Below, piece by piece: positions 38,591 to 48,012 of a stretch of DNA of 64,000 nt. Under the pieces are notes generated by a model. It ran no database searches, was not told the DNA's origin, and saw only the letters and a program-made list of their open reading frames with translations. The DNA comes from an uncultured Verrucomicrobiales bacterium (GTDB lineage Bacteria; Verrucomicrobiota; Verrucomicrobiia; Verrucomicrobiales; DEV007), in assembly GCA_943789025.1 (NCBI GenBank), contig CALSSN010000004.1, positions 151,950 to 215,949 of the forward strand, given 5' to 3'. Made by a program: the position numbers and the translations under genes. Positions within the stretch are counted from its first letter, which is position 1. Every line of letters begins with the position of its first letter.

Positions 38591-41500
38591 ATGCGTCATT
38601 TTTTTCTCCTTTCTCTTCTTCTTGCGGCATTTCCTGTGGTTACAGCCAATGCTCAAAAGCCCCTCTTCAATGGCAAAGATCTCACTGGCTGGTCTGGCAA
38701 TTCGGAATTCTGGCGTGTTGAGGGCGGGTGTATTATCGGTGAAACCACTGCCGAAAAACCGACCAAGGGAAATACCTTCCTCATCTGGGAGGGGGGAGAA
38801 CTGAAGGACTTCGAGCTCACGCTGGAGGGGCGGGTTCTGGGAAACAACTCGGGGATCCAGTACCGATCGAAAGTGGTTGATCCGAAAAACTGGTCGGTCG
38901 GTGGCTACCAGATGGACATGATCGGAAATGCCGACCTTTTTGGGATGCTCTACGAGGAGCGCGGGCGTGGCATTCTCGCCCGGCGCGGGCAGAAAGTAGT
39001 TCTTGAGGCCGGCCAGAAGCCGAAAGTCATCGGCCAGGTTGATAAGAGCAAGCAGCTCGATGTCGCCACCTGGAACCAATACCGAATCGTCGCCCGCGGG
39101 AACACCCTCACTCATTACGTCAATGGTGAGGTGACTGCCGAGATCACAGATAATGACGCGGCAAAACGCTCGCTCGCCGGAGTTCTCGCTTTCCAGATCC
39201 ACGCCGGTCCACCGACGCGGGTCGAGTTGAAGGACATCGTCCTCAAGGAACTTAAGGAGCGGGCAGCAAAGGCAGTGAACGCGAACGCTGAGGCAGCTCC
39301 AACTGTCCCGCAATGGATCTGGACGAGGGGGGTCGCTGGTGACGAAACCATCTATGCCCGCCGGCAGTGGACGCAACGTGAACCAGCAAAATCGGCAAAG
39401 CTGACGATTACCTGTGACAATGGCTTCACTGCCTTCATCAATGGCAAACGTCTCGGAGAGAGCTCCAACTGGGAGAGAGCGGAGCAATTTGATCTCGCTC
39501 CCCATCTGGTAGCGGGTGATAACGTCCTCGCAATTGAAGCCACCAATACAGGAAACATAGGTGGTCTGGTGGCCATGGTCGAACTGGTGGGTAAGGATGG
39601 CAGCAGCGCACGAATCGTCACGGACAAGCATTGGCTGGTGCGCGATGAGAAGACTGATGATTGGATGGCCCCGAGTGTTGACCCGGCAGGTTGGGTGGAT
39701 GCATTCTCACTCGGCCTGCTCGGCAAGGACCCGTGGGGCAACCCGTTCACCGGGGTCGAGGGGCCTGCCAATGCCGGAAAGATAAATGTTTCTCAAGGCC
39801 AGGCTGAAGTTGTTCCGGAGGGCTTTGAAATCGAAAAAATCTACGATGTTCCCAAGGCTACACAGGGATCGTGGGTATCGATGGCGGTCGATGACCAGGG
39901 TCGTCTATTCTGCAGTGACCAGCGCGGCGAAGGAATCTTTCGGATCACTCTGGGCGACACGGAGACTTCAGCGCCAGTTGTGGAAAAAATCCCGGCTGAA
40001 ATCACCGGTTCTCAGGGGATGCTTTGGGCCTTCGGCTGTCTTTATGTGTCCAGCAATGGCGGGCCTACGCCGGCCGGACTTTACCGAGTCACAGACTCAG
40101 ACGGCGACGACATGCTCGATCATGTGGAGAAGCTACGGAATCTCCGCCCCGGCGGGGAGCACGGTATCCACGCCGTCGTTCTCGGCCCGGATGGAAAGAG
40201 TATCTACTCGGTTGCCGGCAACCACAGTGCTGTTCCAGAGCCCGAGACTTCCGCCGTGCCACGTAATTACGCCCCGGACCAGCTTCTGCCTCGTATGCCT
40301 GACGCCAGAGGGCACGGTTCCAGGGTTCCCCCTCCAGGTGGCTGGATCGCCCGAACAGATCGAGACGGCAGTGCTTTCCACCTCTTCTCTGCCGGCTTCC
40401 GAAACCAGTACGACGCTGCCTTCAATGCACATGGTGAGATGTTCACCTACGACGCCGATATGGAGTGGGATATAGGAACTCCATGGTACCGTCCGACCAG
40501 AATGAATCACGTCACCAGCGGCTCGGAATTTGGTTGGCGCAATGGCAGCGGCAAGTTCCCCGCTTACTACCCGGACACCCTCCCCGCCGCAGTCGATGTC
40601 GGTCCTGGTTCGCCCACGGGGGTTCTTTCCGGCCTCGGAGCAAAATTCCCGGCGAAGTATCAGAACGCAATTTTTGCCTTCGACTGGACCTACGGCACCA
40701 TCTACGCGATGCACCCGGTTCCAGCCGGGTCGAGCTACACGATGATCAAAGAAGAGTTCGTCATCGGAGCCCCCCTCAATGTTACGGACGGCGTGATCGG
40801 GAAGGACGGGAATTTCTATTTCGCCGTCGGTGGTCGTAATACGAACTCCGCCGTCTATTGTGTTCGGTATTCCGGCGACGAACCCACCGACCCCGCCCCG
40901 GCAGCTCCAGGTGCAGAGGCTCCCCTGCGCGAGCTTCGGCATCAGATTGAGGCGTTTCACCGCCCTGCCGATGGTGCCGTGGACGAGGTCTGGCCTCACC
41001 TCGGACATGATGACCGCTTCATCCGCTACGCCGCTCGCGTCGCGCTCGAGCACCAGCCGGTTGTGCAGTGGGCTGACCGAGCACTCGCGGAGGCTGATAC
41101 CCAAGCCTCTCTCACCGCGCTCCTTGCCCTCACCCGCCAGGGAAACCCCGAGCACCAACCGGCTCTCCTCGCGGCCCTCAAAAAGATCTTCTCCGCTCCG
41201 CTTGCGGAGGCACAGCGTCTCGATGCCTACCGGGTTCTCGGCCTCGCCATCATCCGTATGGGGGAACTCGATCCGGCCACCGCGGCGGAATTTGTTGCGA
41301 TCCTTTCCCCGGGATTCCCTGCCACTAGTGACCCGCTCAATCGTGAGCTGGTTGCCCTTCTTGTCGCTCTCGGCGCCGAGGATATCGTAGCCCGGACAAT
41401 CCCCCTGATGGCTCAGGATGCGGTCGGCAAGGAGGGGATGGAGTTGAACCAGAATTTGATCGCACGGGCTGAAAGGTACGGAAGAGCCTTCGCCGACACG

Positions 41501-42163
41501 GCGCGGTCAAAGCCCCAGCGCCAGCAGATCTGGTATGCCTATGCCCTCAGGAAAGTCACGCACGGCTGGACCCCGGAACTCCGTCGCGACTTCTTCACCT
41601 GGTTCGCCAAGGCGCAAAATTTTAAGGGTGGCCCGAGCTTCGCGGGCTTCATCGAGAACATCCGCAAGGAGGCGCTTGCCGCGGTTGCGGACAAGAAAGA
41701 GCGTGCCGCCCTTGCCACGCTCAGTGAAAAGCCCGCCAGCCTCGTCCCGGCGGGATACGAGAGCGCCCGCACGATCACGGTAGGCGTGAAGCCTGGGCTG
41801 AAGTTCGCCACCGATCTTATCGAGGGAGTTGTGGGAGAGAAGGTTGCTATCGAGTTCGTCAATGACGACGTCACCGGCCTGATGCATAATCTTGCCGTCA
41901 TTACGCCGGGATCACTGCAGAAAGTGATCGCCGCCTCCATGAAGATCGGCCCGGATGCGGTCGAGAAGAACTTCATCCCCGACATTCCCGAAGTGCTTGC
42001 CGCGACGCCTCAGGTTGCTATCAACCGCAAATTCACTCTCTACTTCAGCATCCCCGACAGCCCGGGTGACTACTATTTCATCTGCACCTATCCTGGTCAT
42101 GGTCAGCTGATGAATGGTGTCTTCAGGGTCACAGAGTCGCCTGTTACTGTGGGAGCAAACTAG
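38591..42163 (+). CDS. Multidomain exported protein: DUF1080 + galactose-binding-like + beta-propeller (sorbosone dehydrogenase-like) + HEAT-like + C-terminal cupredoxin
   Basis: LFNGKDLTGW (DUF1080), propeller repeats in the middle, C-terminal GLMHNLAVI...YYFICTYPGHGQLMNGVF cupredoxin Cu-ligand pattern (H...C..H..M). Confidence 0.85.
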   Translation: MRHFFLLSLLLAAFPVVTANAQKPLFNGKDLTGWSGNSEFWRVEGGCIIGETTAEKPTKGNTFLIWEGGELKDFELTLEGRVLGNNSGIQYRSKVVDPKNWSVGGYQMDMIGNADLFGMLYEERGRGILARRGQKVVLEAGQKPKVIGQVDKSKQLDVATWNQYRIVARGNTLTHYVNGEVTAEITDNDAAKRSLAGVLAFQIHAGPPTRVELKDIVLKELKERAAKAVNANAEAAPTVPQWIWTRGVAGDETIYARRQWTQREPAKSAKLTITCDNGFTAFINGKRLGESSNWERAEQFDLAPHLVAGDNVLAIEATNTGNIGGLVAMVELVGKDGSSARIVTDKHWLVRDEKTDDWMAPSVDPAGWVDAFSLGLLGKDPWGNPFTGVEGPANAGKINVSQGQAEVVPEGFEIEKIYDVPKATQGSWVSMAVDDQGRLFCSDQRGEGIFRITLGDTETSAPVVEKIPAEITGSQGMLWAFGCLYVSSNGGPTPAGLYRVTDSDGDDMLDHVEKLRNLRPGGEHGIHAVVLGPDGKSIYSVAGNHSAVPEPETSAVPRNYAPDQLLPRMPDARGHGSRVPPPGGWIARTDRDGSAFHLFSAGFRNQYDAAFNAHGEMFTYDADMEWDIGTPWYRPTRMNHVTSGSEFGWRNGSGKFPAYYPDTLPAAVDVGPGSPTGVLSGLGAKFPAKYQNAIFAFDWTYGTIYAMHPVPAGSSYTMIKEEFVIGAPLNVTDGVIGKDGNFYFAVGGRNTNSAVYCVRYSGDEPTDPAPAAPGAEAPLRELRHQIEAFHRPADGAVDEVWPHLGHDDRFIRYAARVALEHQPVVQWADRALAEADTQASLTALLALTRQGNPEHQPALLAALKKIFSAPLAEAQRLDAYRVLGLAIIRMGELDPATAAEFVAILSPGFPATSDPLNRELVALLVALGAEDIVARTIPLMAQDAVGKEGMELNQNLIARAERYGRAFADTARSKPQRQQIWYAYALRKVTHGWTPELRRDFFTWFAKAQNFKGGPSFAGFIENIRKEALAAVADKKERAALATLSEKPASLVPAGYESARTITVGVKPGLKFATDLIEGVVGEKVAIEFVNDDVTGLMHNLAVITPGSLQKVIAASMKIGPDAVEKNFIPDIPEVLAATPQVAINRKFTLYFSIPDSPGDYYFICTYPGHGQLMNGVFRVTESPVTVGAN

Positions 42164-42225
42164 GTGGTATTTTCTTATGGTCCTCGACTTTGTCCTGAGA
42201 GGATCGCTGATTCAAAGTTACAAAA

Positions 42226-43305
42226 ATGGTCAATACATCCATCCTCTCCACCATTTCGGTTTTCGCAGTCGCGATGGCTTTCACCATGCATCCCGCCCTT
42301 GCTGATCACCACCATTCGCTTCACTTCCCTGCCGTTGACGGTCCGGGGGGAGGTAAGAAAATTGTTCTTCTCGCGGGTGATGAGGAATACCGGTCCGAGG
42401 AGGCGATGCCGATGCTCGGGAAGATACTGAGCCAGAAACACGGCTTTGATTGTATGGTGGTTTTTTCCATTGATGAAAAAACCGGGATCATCGATCCCAA
42501 CAACCAAAAAAGCCTGCATGGTCTCAAGGCGCTCGAGGGAGCGGACCTGATGATGATTGCCACCCGCTTCCGCGACCTCAGTGACGAGGAATTTGCAATC
42601 ATCGGGCGGTTTCTCAATGCTGGGAAGCCGGTGATAGGACTGCGTACTGCGACCCATGCATTTCGTGGTAAGGCCAAGTTCGAGTCGCTCGCCTGCGCGG
42701 AGTTCGGTCTGAAAATTCTCGGCGAAAAGTGGGTCAGCCACCACGGTAGCCATAAACACCAAGGCGCCCGAGGTGTCGTCGAGGAAGCAAATAAAAACCA
42801 CCCTGTTCTTAACAGCGTTGCTGATGTTTTCGCTCCCTCCGATGTCTACGGGGTGGTTCATCTCGGCGCTGCCGACACCATCCTCCTGCGCGGTGCGGTG
42901 ACCGAAAATCTGGACCCTGCTTCCAAGCCGATTCCAGGTGACAAGAACAACCCGATGATGGCTCTGGCATGGCTTCACGAATACACGGCGCCTGACGGAG
43001 CGACTAAGGGCACCGCTTTCTGCACCACGGCGGGCGCAGCTGTTGACCTTGTCTCTGAGGATCTCCGGAGGATTGTGGTCAATGCCGCCTTCCATCTCAC
43101 CGGCCTCGAGGTCCCGGAAAAGGCCGATGTGGACTATGTGGATCCTTACTACCCGAGCTTCTTTGGATTTGTGAAGACTGAAACTCTTCTGAAAGGTGCG
43201 GGGCTGAAGCCAGCCGACTACGGGCTGGGAAAATCGCCGCCGGCCTCGGACCCTCCGAGAAGTCCCGCGTGGCCATTCCGTGAGATGGGGCCGGCCCTCA
43301 AGTAG
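42226..43305 (+). CDS. ThuA-like domain (trehalose utilization) exported protein
   Basis: KKIVLLAGDEEYRSEEAMPML, GKPVIGLRTATHAFR, FCTTAGAAVDL. Confidence 0.88.
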   Translation: MVNTSILSTISVFAVAMAFTMHPALADHHHSLHFPAVDGPGGGKKIVLLAGDEEYRSEEAMPMLGKILSQKHGFDCMVVFSIDEKTGIIDPNNQKSLHGLKALEGADLMMIATRFRDLSDEEFAIIGRFLNAGKPVIGLRTATHAFRGKAKFESLACAEFGLKILGEKWVSHHGSHKHQGARGVVEEANKNHPVLNSVADVFAPSDVYGVVHLGAADTILLRGAVTENLDPASKPIPGDKNNPMMALAWLHEYTAPDGATKGTAFCTTAGAAVDLVSEDLRRIVVNAAFHLTGLEVPEKADVDYVDPYYPSFFGFVKTETLLKGAGLKPADYGLGKSPPASDPPRSPAWPFREMGPALK

Positions 43306-43360
43306 TGGAGCGGACGCGGCTTTGAATTCGAGAGTTGCTCCCTGCTTCCCTGCCTACCTG

Positions 43361-45111
43361 GGGCTTCCTGAATAATACAAGATCTCGATAGGCGCTGGGC
43401 AAAACGAGAAAAACGCCGAGGTGAAGTGCGCAGGTTTTGGGGGTAAAGGTAGAAAAAGCCTGCACCTTTTTTCCTATGAAGCTCCAAGAACAACCTGAAT
43501 TTGTAGATTTCTACTTGCCCTTCGACGGTAAGCTCGACCCCGAGAACCGCTGGGTCAAGCTGGGGGAACTGGTGCCGTGGAAACTTGTGGAGGAGCGCTA
43601 CGCTGCGGCTCTTGCCGAAAGCGGGATGGGGGCACCGCCACTGCCCGGGCGAGTCGCCTTCGGCGCGATGATCATCAAAGAACGCCTCGGCTTGACCGAT
43701 GAGGAGACCGTCGCACAGGTCTTCGAAAACCCCTACCTCCAGCACTTCCTCGGCTACCGGGAGCTGCTTAAGAAAATGCCCTTCGACCCCTCGATGATGG
43801 TCTACTTTCGCTCGCGCCTCGCCCAGGGGGACTATGACGAGATCAACCGGGAAATCATCCGAATAGCCACGGAACCCGAGGAATCCGAAGCAACTGCGAG
43901 CACAGACGAGTCGGGCAAGCCGGACGCTATGGTTGAACTTGGGGCGGAAGCCGAAGCTGCGGCTGAATCCCAGCCTGAGATTGAATCTGAACAACCACCG
44001 CCGAATTCGGGCAAGCTGATCATCGACGCCACGGCCACGCCCGCTGACATCACTTACCCGACCGACCTCAAGATCCTCAACGCGGCCCGCGAGAAGCTTG
44101 AGCACATCATTGACATCCTCCACCGCCCGCTTGTCGGGACAGCGAAGAAGCCGAGGACCTACCGGAAGAAGGCGCGCAGGGACTTCATGGCGATCACCAA
44201 GCTGAAGCGGCCCGGGGCGAAGAAGGTCCGCAAGGCCATCGGCAAGCAGCTGCGCTACATCCGGCGCGACCTCAGGCATGTCGAGGCGATGGTCGAAGTC
44301 GGGGGCGCAGACCTGCGCGACCTCAACGCCTACGACTACCGCTGCCTGTTGGTCTCCGCCGAGGTCTACCGGCAGCAGCTGGAAATGTGGGCAGAGCAGA
44401 AGCACCGTGTCGCCGACCGCATCGTGAGCCTGTCGCAGCCGTGGGTGCGCCCCATCGTGCGGGGCAAGGCGTCGGCTAAGACCGAGTTCGGAGCCAAGAT
44501 CTCCGTCGGTGTTGTCTCAGGCTACACCACACTGCACAGGCAGAGTTGGGACGCCTACAATGAGTGCGCCGATCTCCCCGGCCAGGCGGAGTCCTACCGC
44601 GCGTTCCACGGGCATTGGCCAGAATCGATCCACGCGGACAAGATCTACCGGACGCGGGCCAACCGGGCGTGGTGCAAGGAGAGGAGCATCCGACTCTCGG
44701 CCGCCCCGCTGGGCAGGCCGTCCGAAGAGACCCCCGAGAACTCGGCTGCGCTGGCGGCGGCCCGCACGCAACTGCGGCAGGACGAGATCGACCGCAACGC
44801 CGTGGAGGGCAAGTTCGGCAATGCCAAGCGCAAAGGGAGCCTGGCAAGGATCATGGCCAAGCTCGTACCCACCTCGGTGAGCGTAATCAACATCGGGATC
44901 ATCGTGTTGAATCTGGACACCCGCCTGCGCGAGCTTCTCGCGTGCCTATTTACCTGGATGTGCCTGTGCCATCCCCGCCCTGGAGGCTCGGTGAAGCTCT
45001 TCCACGCCCGCCTGATCCACTGCCCAGCCTGAGATCCGGCGTCAGCCCGGACCCCGAACCGCCGCCTCGGCCATCGCGAGCGCTCCGCGAGCAGACTTTT
45101 TCAGGAAGCCC
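43361..45111 (+). mobile_element. IS5-type insertion sequence, apparently intact
   Basis: Perfect 12-bp terminal inverted repeats GGGCTTCCTGAA (43361..43372) / TTCAGGAAGCCC (45100..45111); flanking direct TACCTG (43355..43360 and 45112..45117); one full-length transposase ORF inside. Confidence 0.85.
43476..45032 (+). CDS. IS5/IS1182-like transposase (DUF772 N-terminal, DDE)
   Basis: LPGRVAFGAMIIKERLGLTDEETVAQVFENPYLQHFLGY; LIIDATATPADITYPTDLKILNAAREKLE; C-terminal EGKFGNAKRKGSLARIMAKL. Confidence 0.9.
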   Translation: MKLQEQPEFVDFYLPFDGKLDPENRWVKLGELVPWKLVEERYAAALAESGMGAPPLPGRVAFGAMIIKERLGLTDEETVAQVFENPYLQHFLGYRELLKKMPFDPSMMVYFRSRLAQGDYDEINREIIRIATEPEESEATASTDESGKPDAMVELGAEAEAAAESQPEIESEQPPPNSGKLIIDATATPADITYPTDLKILNAAREKLEHIIDILHRPLVGTAKKPRTYRKKARRDFMAITKLKRPGAKKVRKAIGKQLRYIRRDLRHVEAMVEVGGADLRDLNAYDYRCLLVSAEVYRQQLEMWAEQKHRVADRIVSLSQPWVRPIVRGKASAKTEFGAKISVGVVSGYTTLHRQSWDAYNECADLPGQAESYRAFHGHWPESIHADKIYRTRANRAWCKERSIRLSAAPLGRPSEETPENSAALAAARTQLRQDEIDRNAVEGKFGNAKRKGSLARIMAKLVPTSVSVINIGIIVLNLDTRLRELLACLFTWMCLCHPRPGGSVKLFHARLIHCPA

Positions 45112-45182
45112 TACCTGTCCGGGGTTCCACGGGGGAGGCAACTCACCGAGAAGATCTCGGGTTCTTTGATTTGCGAGCAGGT

Positions 45183-47931
45183 TTAGTTGCGATCAGCAGT
45201 CGTCGCAGGAAGTGTGAGCGGCGTGAGCCGGACCGGGCAGACTTTGAGCTCGGCGGTCTGGGTGACCGGGTCGTAGCCCGAGCCGGTGAGTTCGTTGACA
45301 GCGACTTCAGCGAAGGAAAAAGAGGTGAAGACAGTGCCGCGGGGTGAGCGGGTCGTGGCTTCGACCTTGATCTCGATTTCGCCCCGTCGACTTGCCATGC
45401 GTACGGTCTCGCCGTCCGCAACCTCGAGCCTGGCGAGGTCGTCGGGATGGATCTCGAGGGTTTCTTCGGAGAGAAGGTAATCAATCCCCTCGGAGCGGCC
45501 GGTCTGGGTACGGCTGTGGTAGGCCTCGAGCCGTCGCCCGGTGGTCAACCAGAAGGGAAAATTGTCGTCGATGACCTCAGCAGGGTCGCGGTAACCGATG
45601 ACCTTGAAGACGCCTTTTCCGTTTTTGAATTCTTTCTCGTGGAGGATCGGGGTGCCGGGGTGGTCTTTGTGTGGGACCGGCCACTGGTATTCGCCCTTGT
45701 CGATGCGGTCCCAGTCGAGTCCCGCGTAGATCGGGCTCAGGCTGCAGAGTTCATTGAAAACCTCTTTGGCACTTGTGAACTCAAAACCCGGTGTGCCCAT
45801 ACGTTGCGCGATCTGTGCGATGATCCACCAGTCGGGCTTGGCTTCCCCCTGCGGCGGCACTGCGGCGCGGAGCCGCTGAACACGGCGTTCTGTATTCGCT
45901 TGGACGCCGTCGGTCTCGCCAAAGCCGGTAGCCGGGAGAACAACGTCGGCAAGTTGGCCGGTTTCGGTGAGGAAAATATCGATAACTACGAGGTGGTCGA
46001 GACTCTTCAGCGCATGCTCGCAGTGGTTACGGTCGGGGTCGGTGACGACCGTATTTTCCCCGTCGATAAGGATGGCACGGATTTCATTGCCGCAGCGGTT
46101 CAAGGCGTCGACTTTGGTAGCGTAATCACCAGTGTCCATAAGCGGCTGTTGGTAGACTTGGGCGAACTTTTTAACATTCTCAGGGTCGGTGATCGGCTGG
46201 AAGCCGGGAAAATTCTGAGGGACAGCTCCGCAGTCGCCCGCGCCCTGGATGTTATTCTGCCCTCGCATCGGGTTGATGCCGGTTCCCTCGCGCCCGATAT
46301 TGCCGGTCATGAGCACGAGATTGCAGAGACTCTGAACGTTATCGACCCCGCAGATGTGTTCGGTGATTCCCAGTGTGTAGTAGATCGCGCCGCGTTCTGC
46401 TTGCCCGTAGAAGAGAGCGGCCTGCTCGATGTCGGCTGCGGGAACCTCACAGATACTGCTTGCCCACTCCGGAGTGAAGTCGTTGAGGTGCCCGAGGAAG
46501 GCGTCGAATCCGGTAGTGCGGGTCGCGATGAATTCTTTATCGACGAGTCCCTCACGGGCGATGACATGAGCCATAGCAAGGAGGAGGGCGACGTCTGATC
46601 CGACGCGGATCGGAAGGTAGACGTCAGCGAGCTCGGCGAGGCGAATCCGACGCGGATCGGCGACGATCAGCTTGGCGCCCTTGGCGAGGGCTTTTTTCAG
46701 CCCGGTAGCCGCGACCGGATGGCACTCGGTCATGTTCGTTCCGATGGCGAAGATGACCTCGGGCTTATCCATGTCAGCAAGCGGGTTGCTCATCGCTCCG
46801 CGTCCGATAGTGGCTGCCAGACCGGCAACCGTGGGAGCGTGTCAGGCTCGACTGCAGTTGTCTATCCGGTGGGTGCCATAGGTGGCACGGATGAACTTCT
46901 GCATCGAGTAAGCTGCCTCGTGGGGAGCGCGGCCAGAGGCGATTCCGTAGGTGGCGTAGCGCCCGTGTTCTTCGAGCACTTTCTTGAAACCATCTGCGGC
47001 ACGGTCGAGCGCGGTGTCCCAGTCGGTCTCGTGGAGCTGGCCATCATCGCCGCGGACGAGGGGTTTCTTCAGGCGGTCGGTGTGCTGGACGAAGTCGTAG
47101 GCGAACTGTCCTTTGACACAGAGTGCCCCCTTATTCGCTGGGCCGTCCATGGCAGGATGGATCCCGACGATGCGGTCTTCTTTCGAGAGGATGTCGACCG
47201 AGCACCCGACTCCACAGTACGGGCAGATGGTGCGAGTTTTCTTCACTTCGCCTGGGCTCTTTGCCGCACGCATCGCTTTTTTATCGCCGAGTGCTCCGGT
47301 CGGGCAGGTCTGGACGCACTGGCCGCAGAAGGTGCATTGTGAGTCCTCGAGGTGGCCTCCAAACTCGGTGGTGATCTGTGTTTCGAAGCCGCGGCCCCGG
47401 GATGTTGATGGCGAAGTCGCCTTCCTGCTCAGCGCAGACTCGAACGCATCGGTAACACGAGATGCAGTTATCGTAGTCGCGGAGGATAAACGGGTTCTTA
47501 TCATCCTCTCGGGAATGCCCGGACTTCCGCCCGGAAAAGCGCGTGCCGTCGGCACCGTAGCGTCGGGCAAGGTCCCCGAGTTCCTGGGAGGCGTAACCGC
47601 GCAAGGGGTCAACTGCGGCGTCTTTATTCTCTGAGACGACGAGCTCGACAAGCGTCTTCCGAAACTTCTCGATCTCCGGCGGCGAGGTGCTGACAACCAT
47701 CCCCTGAGCTGCTTTCGTCGTGCACGAGGCGACCGGCGCATTCATGCCCTCGACCATCACGACACAAAGGCGGCAGCCGCCGAAGGCATCGAGCCGCTCG
47801 TCATAGCAAAGAGTGGGAACGTCCTTGCGGTTTCGGGTGGCGACTTCGTAAAGGGTTTCGCCTTCGGTAAAGTCGACTTCTTTGCCGTCGAGAGTCAGCT
47901 TGAGCTCGTATTGGGTCTTCGATGCGATCAT
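45183..47931 (-). CDS. fdhA: NAD-dependent formate dehydrogenase alpha subunit (molybdopterin), selenocysteine-containing; one apparent frameshift near 47391-47401
   Basis: N-term 2Fe-2S and 4Fe-4S clusters (CYDERLDAFGGCRLC; DNCISCYRCVRVC; CTFCGQCVQTCPTGAL; CPYCGVGC), then NCSRA-(TGA 46842..46844)-HAPTVAGLAATIGRGAMSNPLADMDKPEVIFAIGTNMTECHPV, same frame both sides of TGA. ORFs 45183..46793, 46842..47741 and 47281..47931 are one gene. Confidence 0.92.
46813..46844 (-). promoter_or_regulatory. bSECIS element of fdhA
   Basis: UGA-CACGCUCCCACG-GUUGCC-GGUCU-GGCAGC: 6-bp stem, GGUCU loop; resembles the known E. coli fdhF element (UGACACGGCCCAUCGGUUGCAGGUCUGCACC) in sequence and spacing. Confidence 0.85.
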
Positions 47932-48012
47932 GAGAAGGAGGGATGCTTGGTGGCGCCGGGTGGAAGGATGGATCTATGGAGGAATAGATAAATGAGACTG
48001 GCATCGAATGGG

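Noticed and set aside
40133-41158. 341-aa antisense ORF within the DUF1080/cupredoxin gene
   Set aside because: No domain signal and fully contained in a well-supported plus-strand CDS.
43218-44405. 395-aa antisense ORF overlapping the transposase
   Set aside because: Shadow ORF; transposase reading frame is clearly the coding one.
45447-46598. 383-aa plus-strand ORF inside fdhA
   Set aside because: Antisense to a clear molybdopterin oxidoreductase; no independent evidence.
46794-46844. Interpretation of fdhA as a truncated pseudogene at the TGA
   Set aside because: TGA is at the exact catalytic Cys/Sec position, frame continues, and a bSECIS-like hairpin follows.
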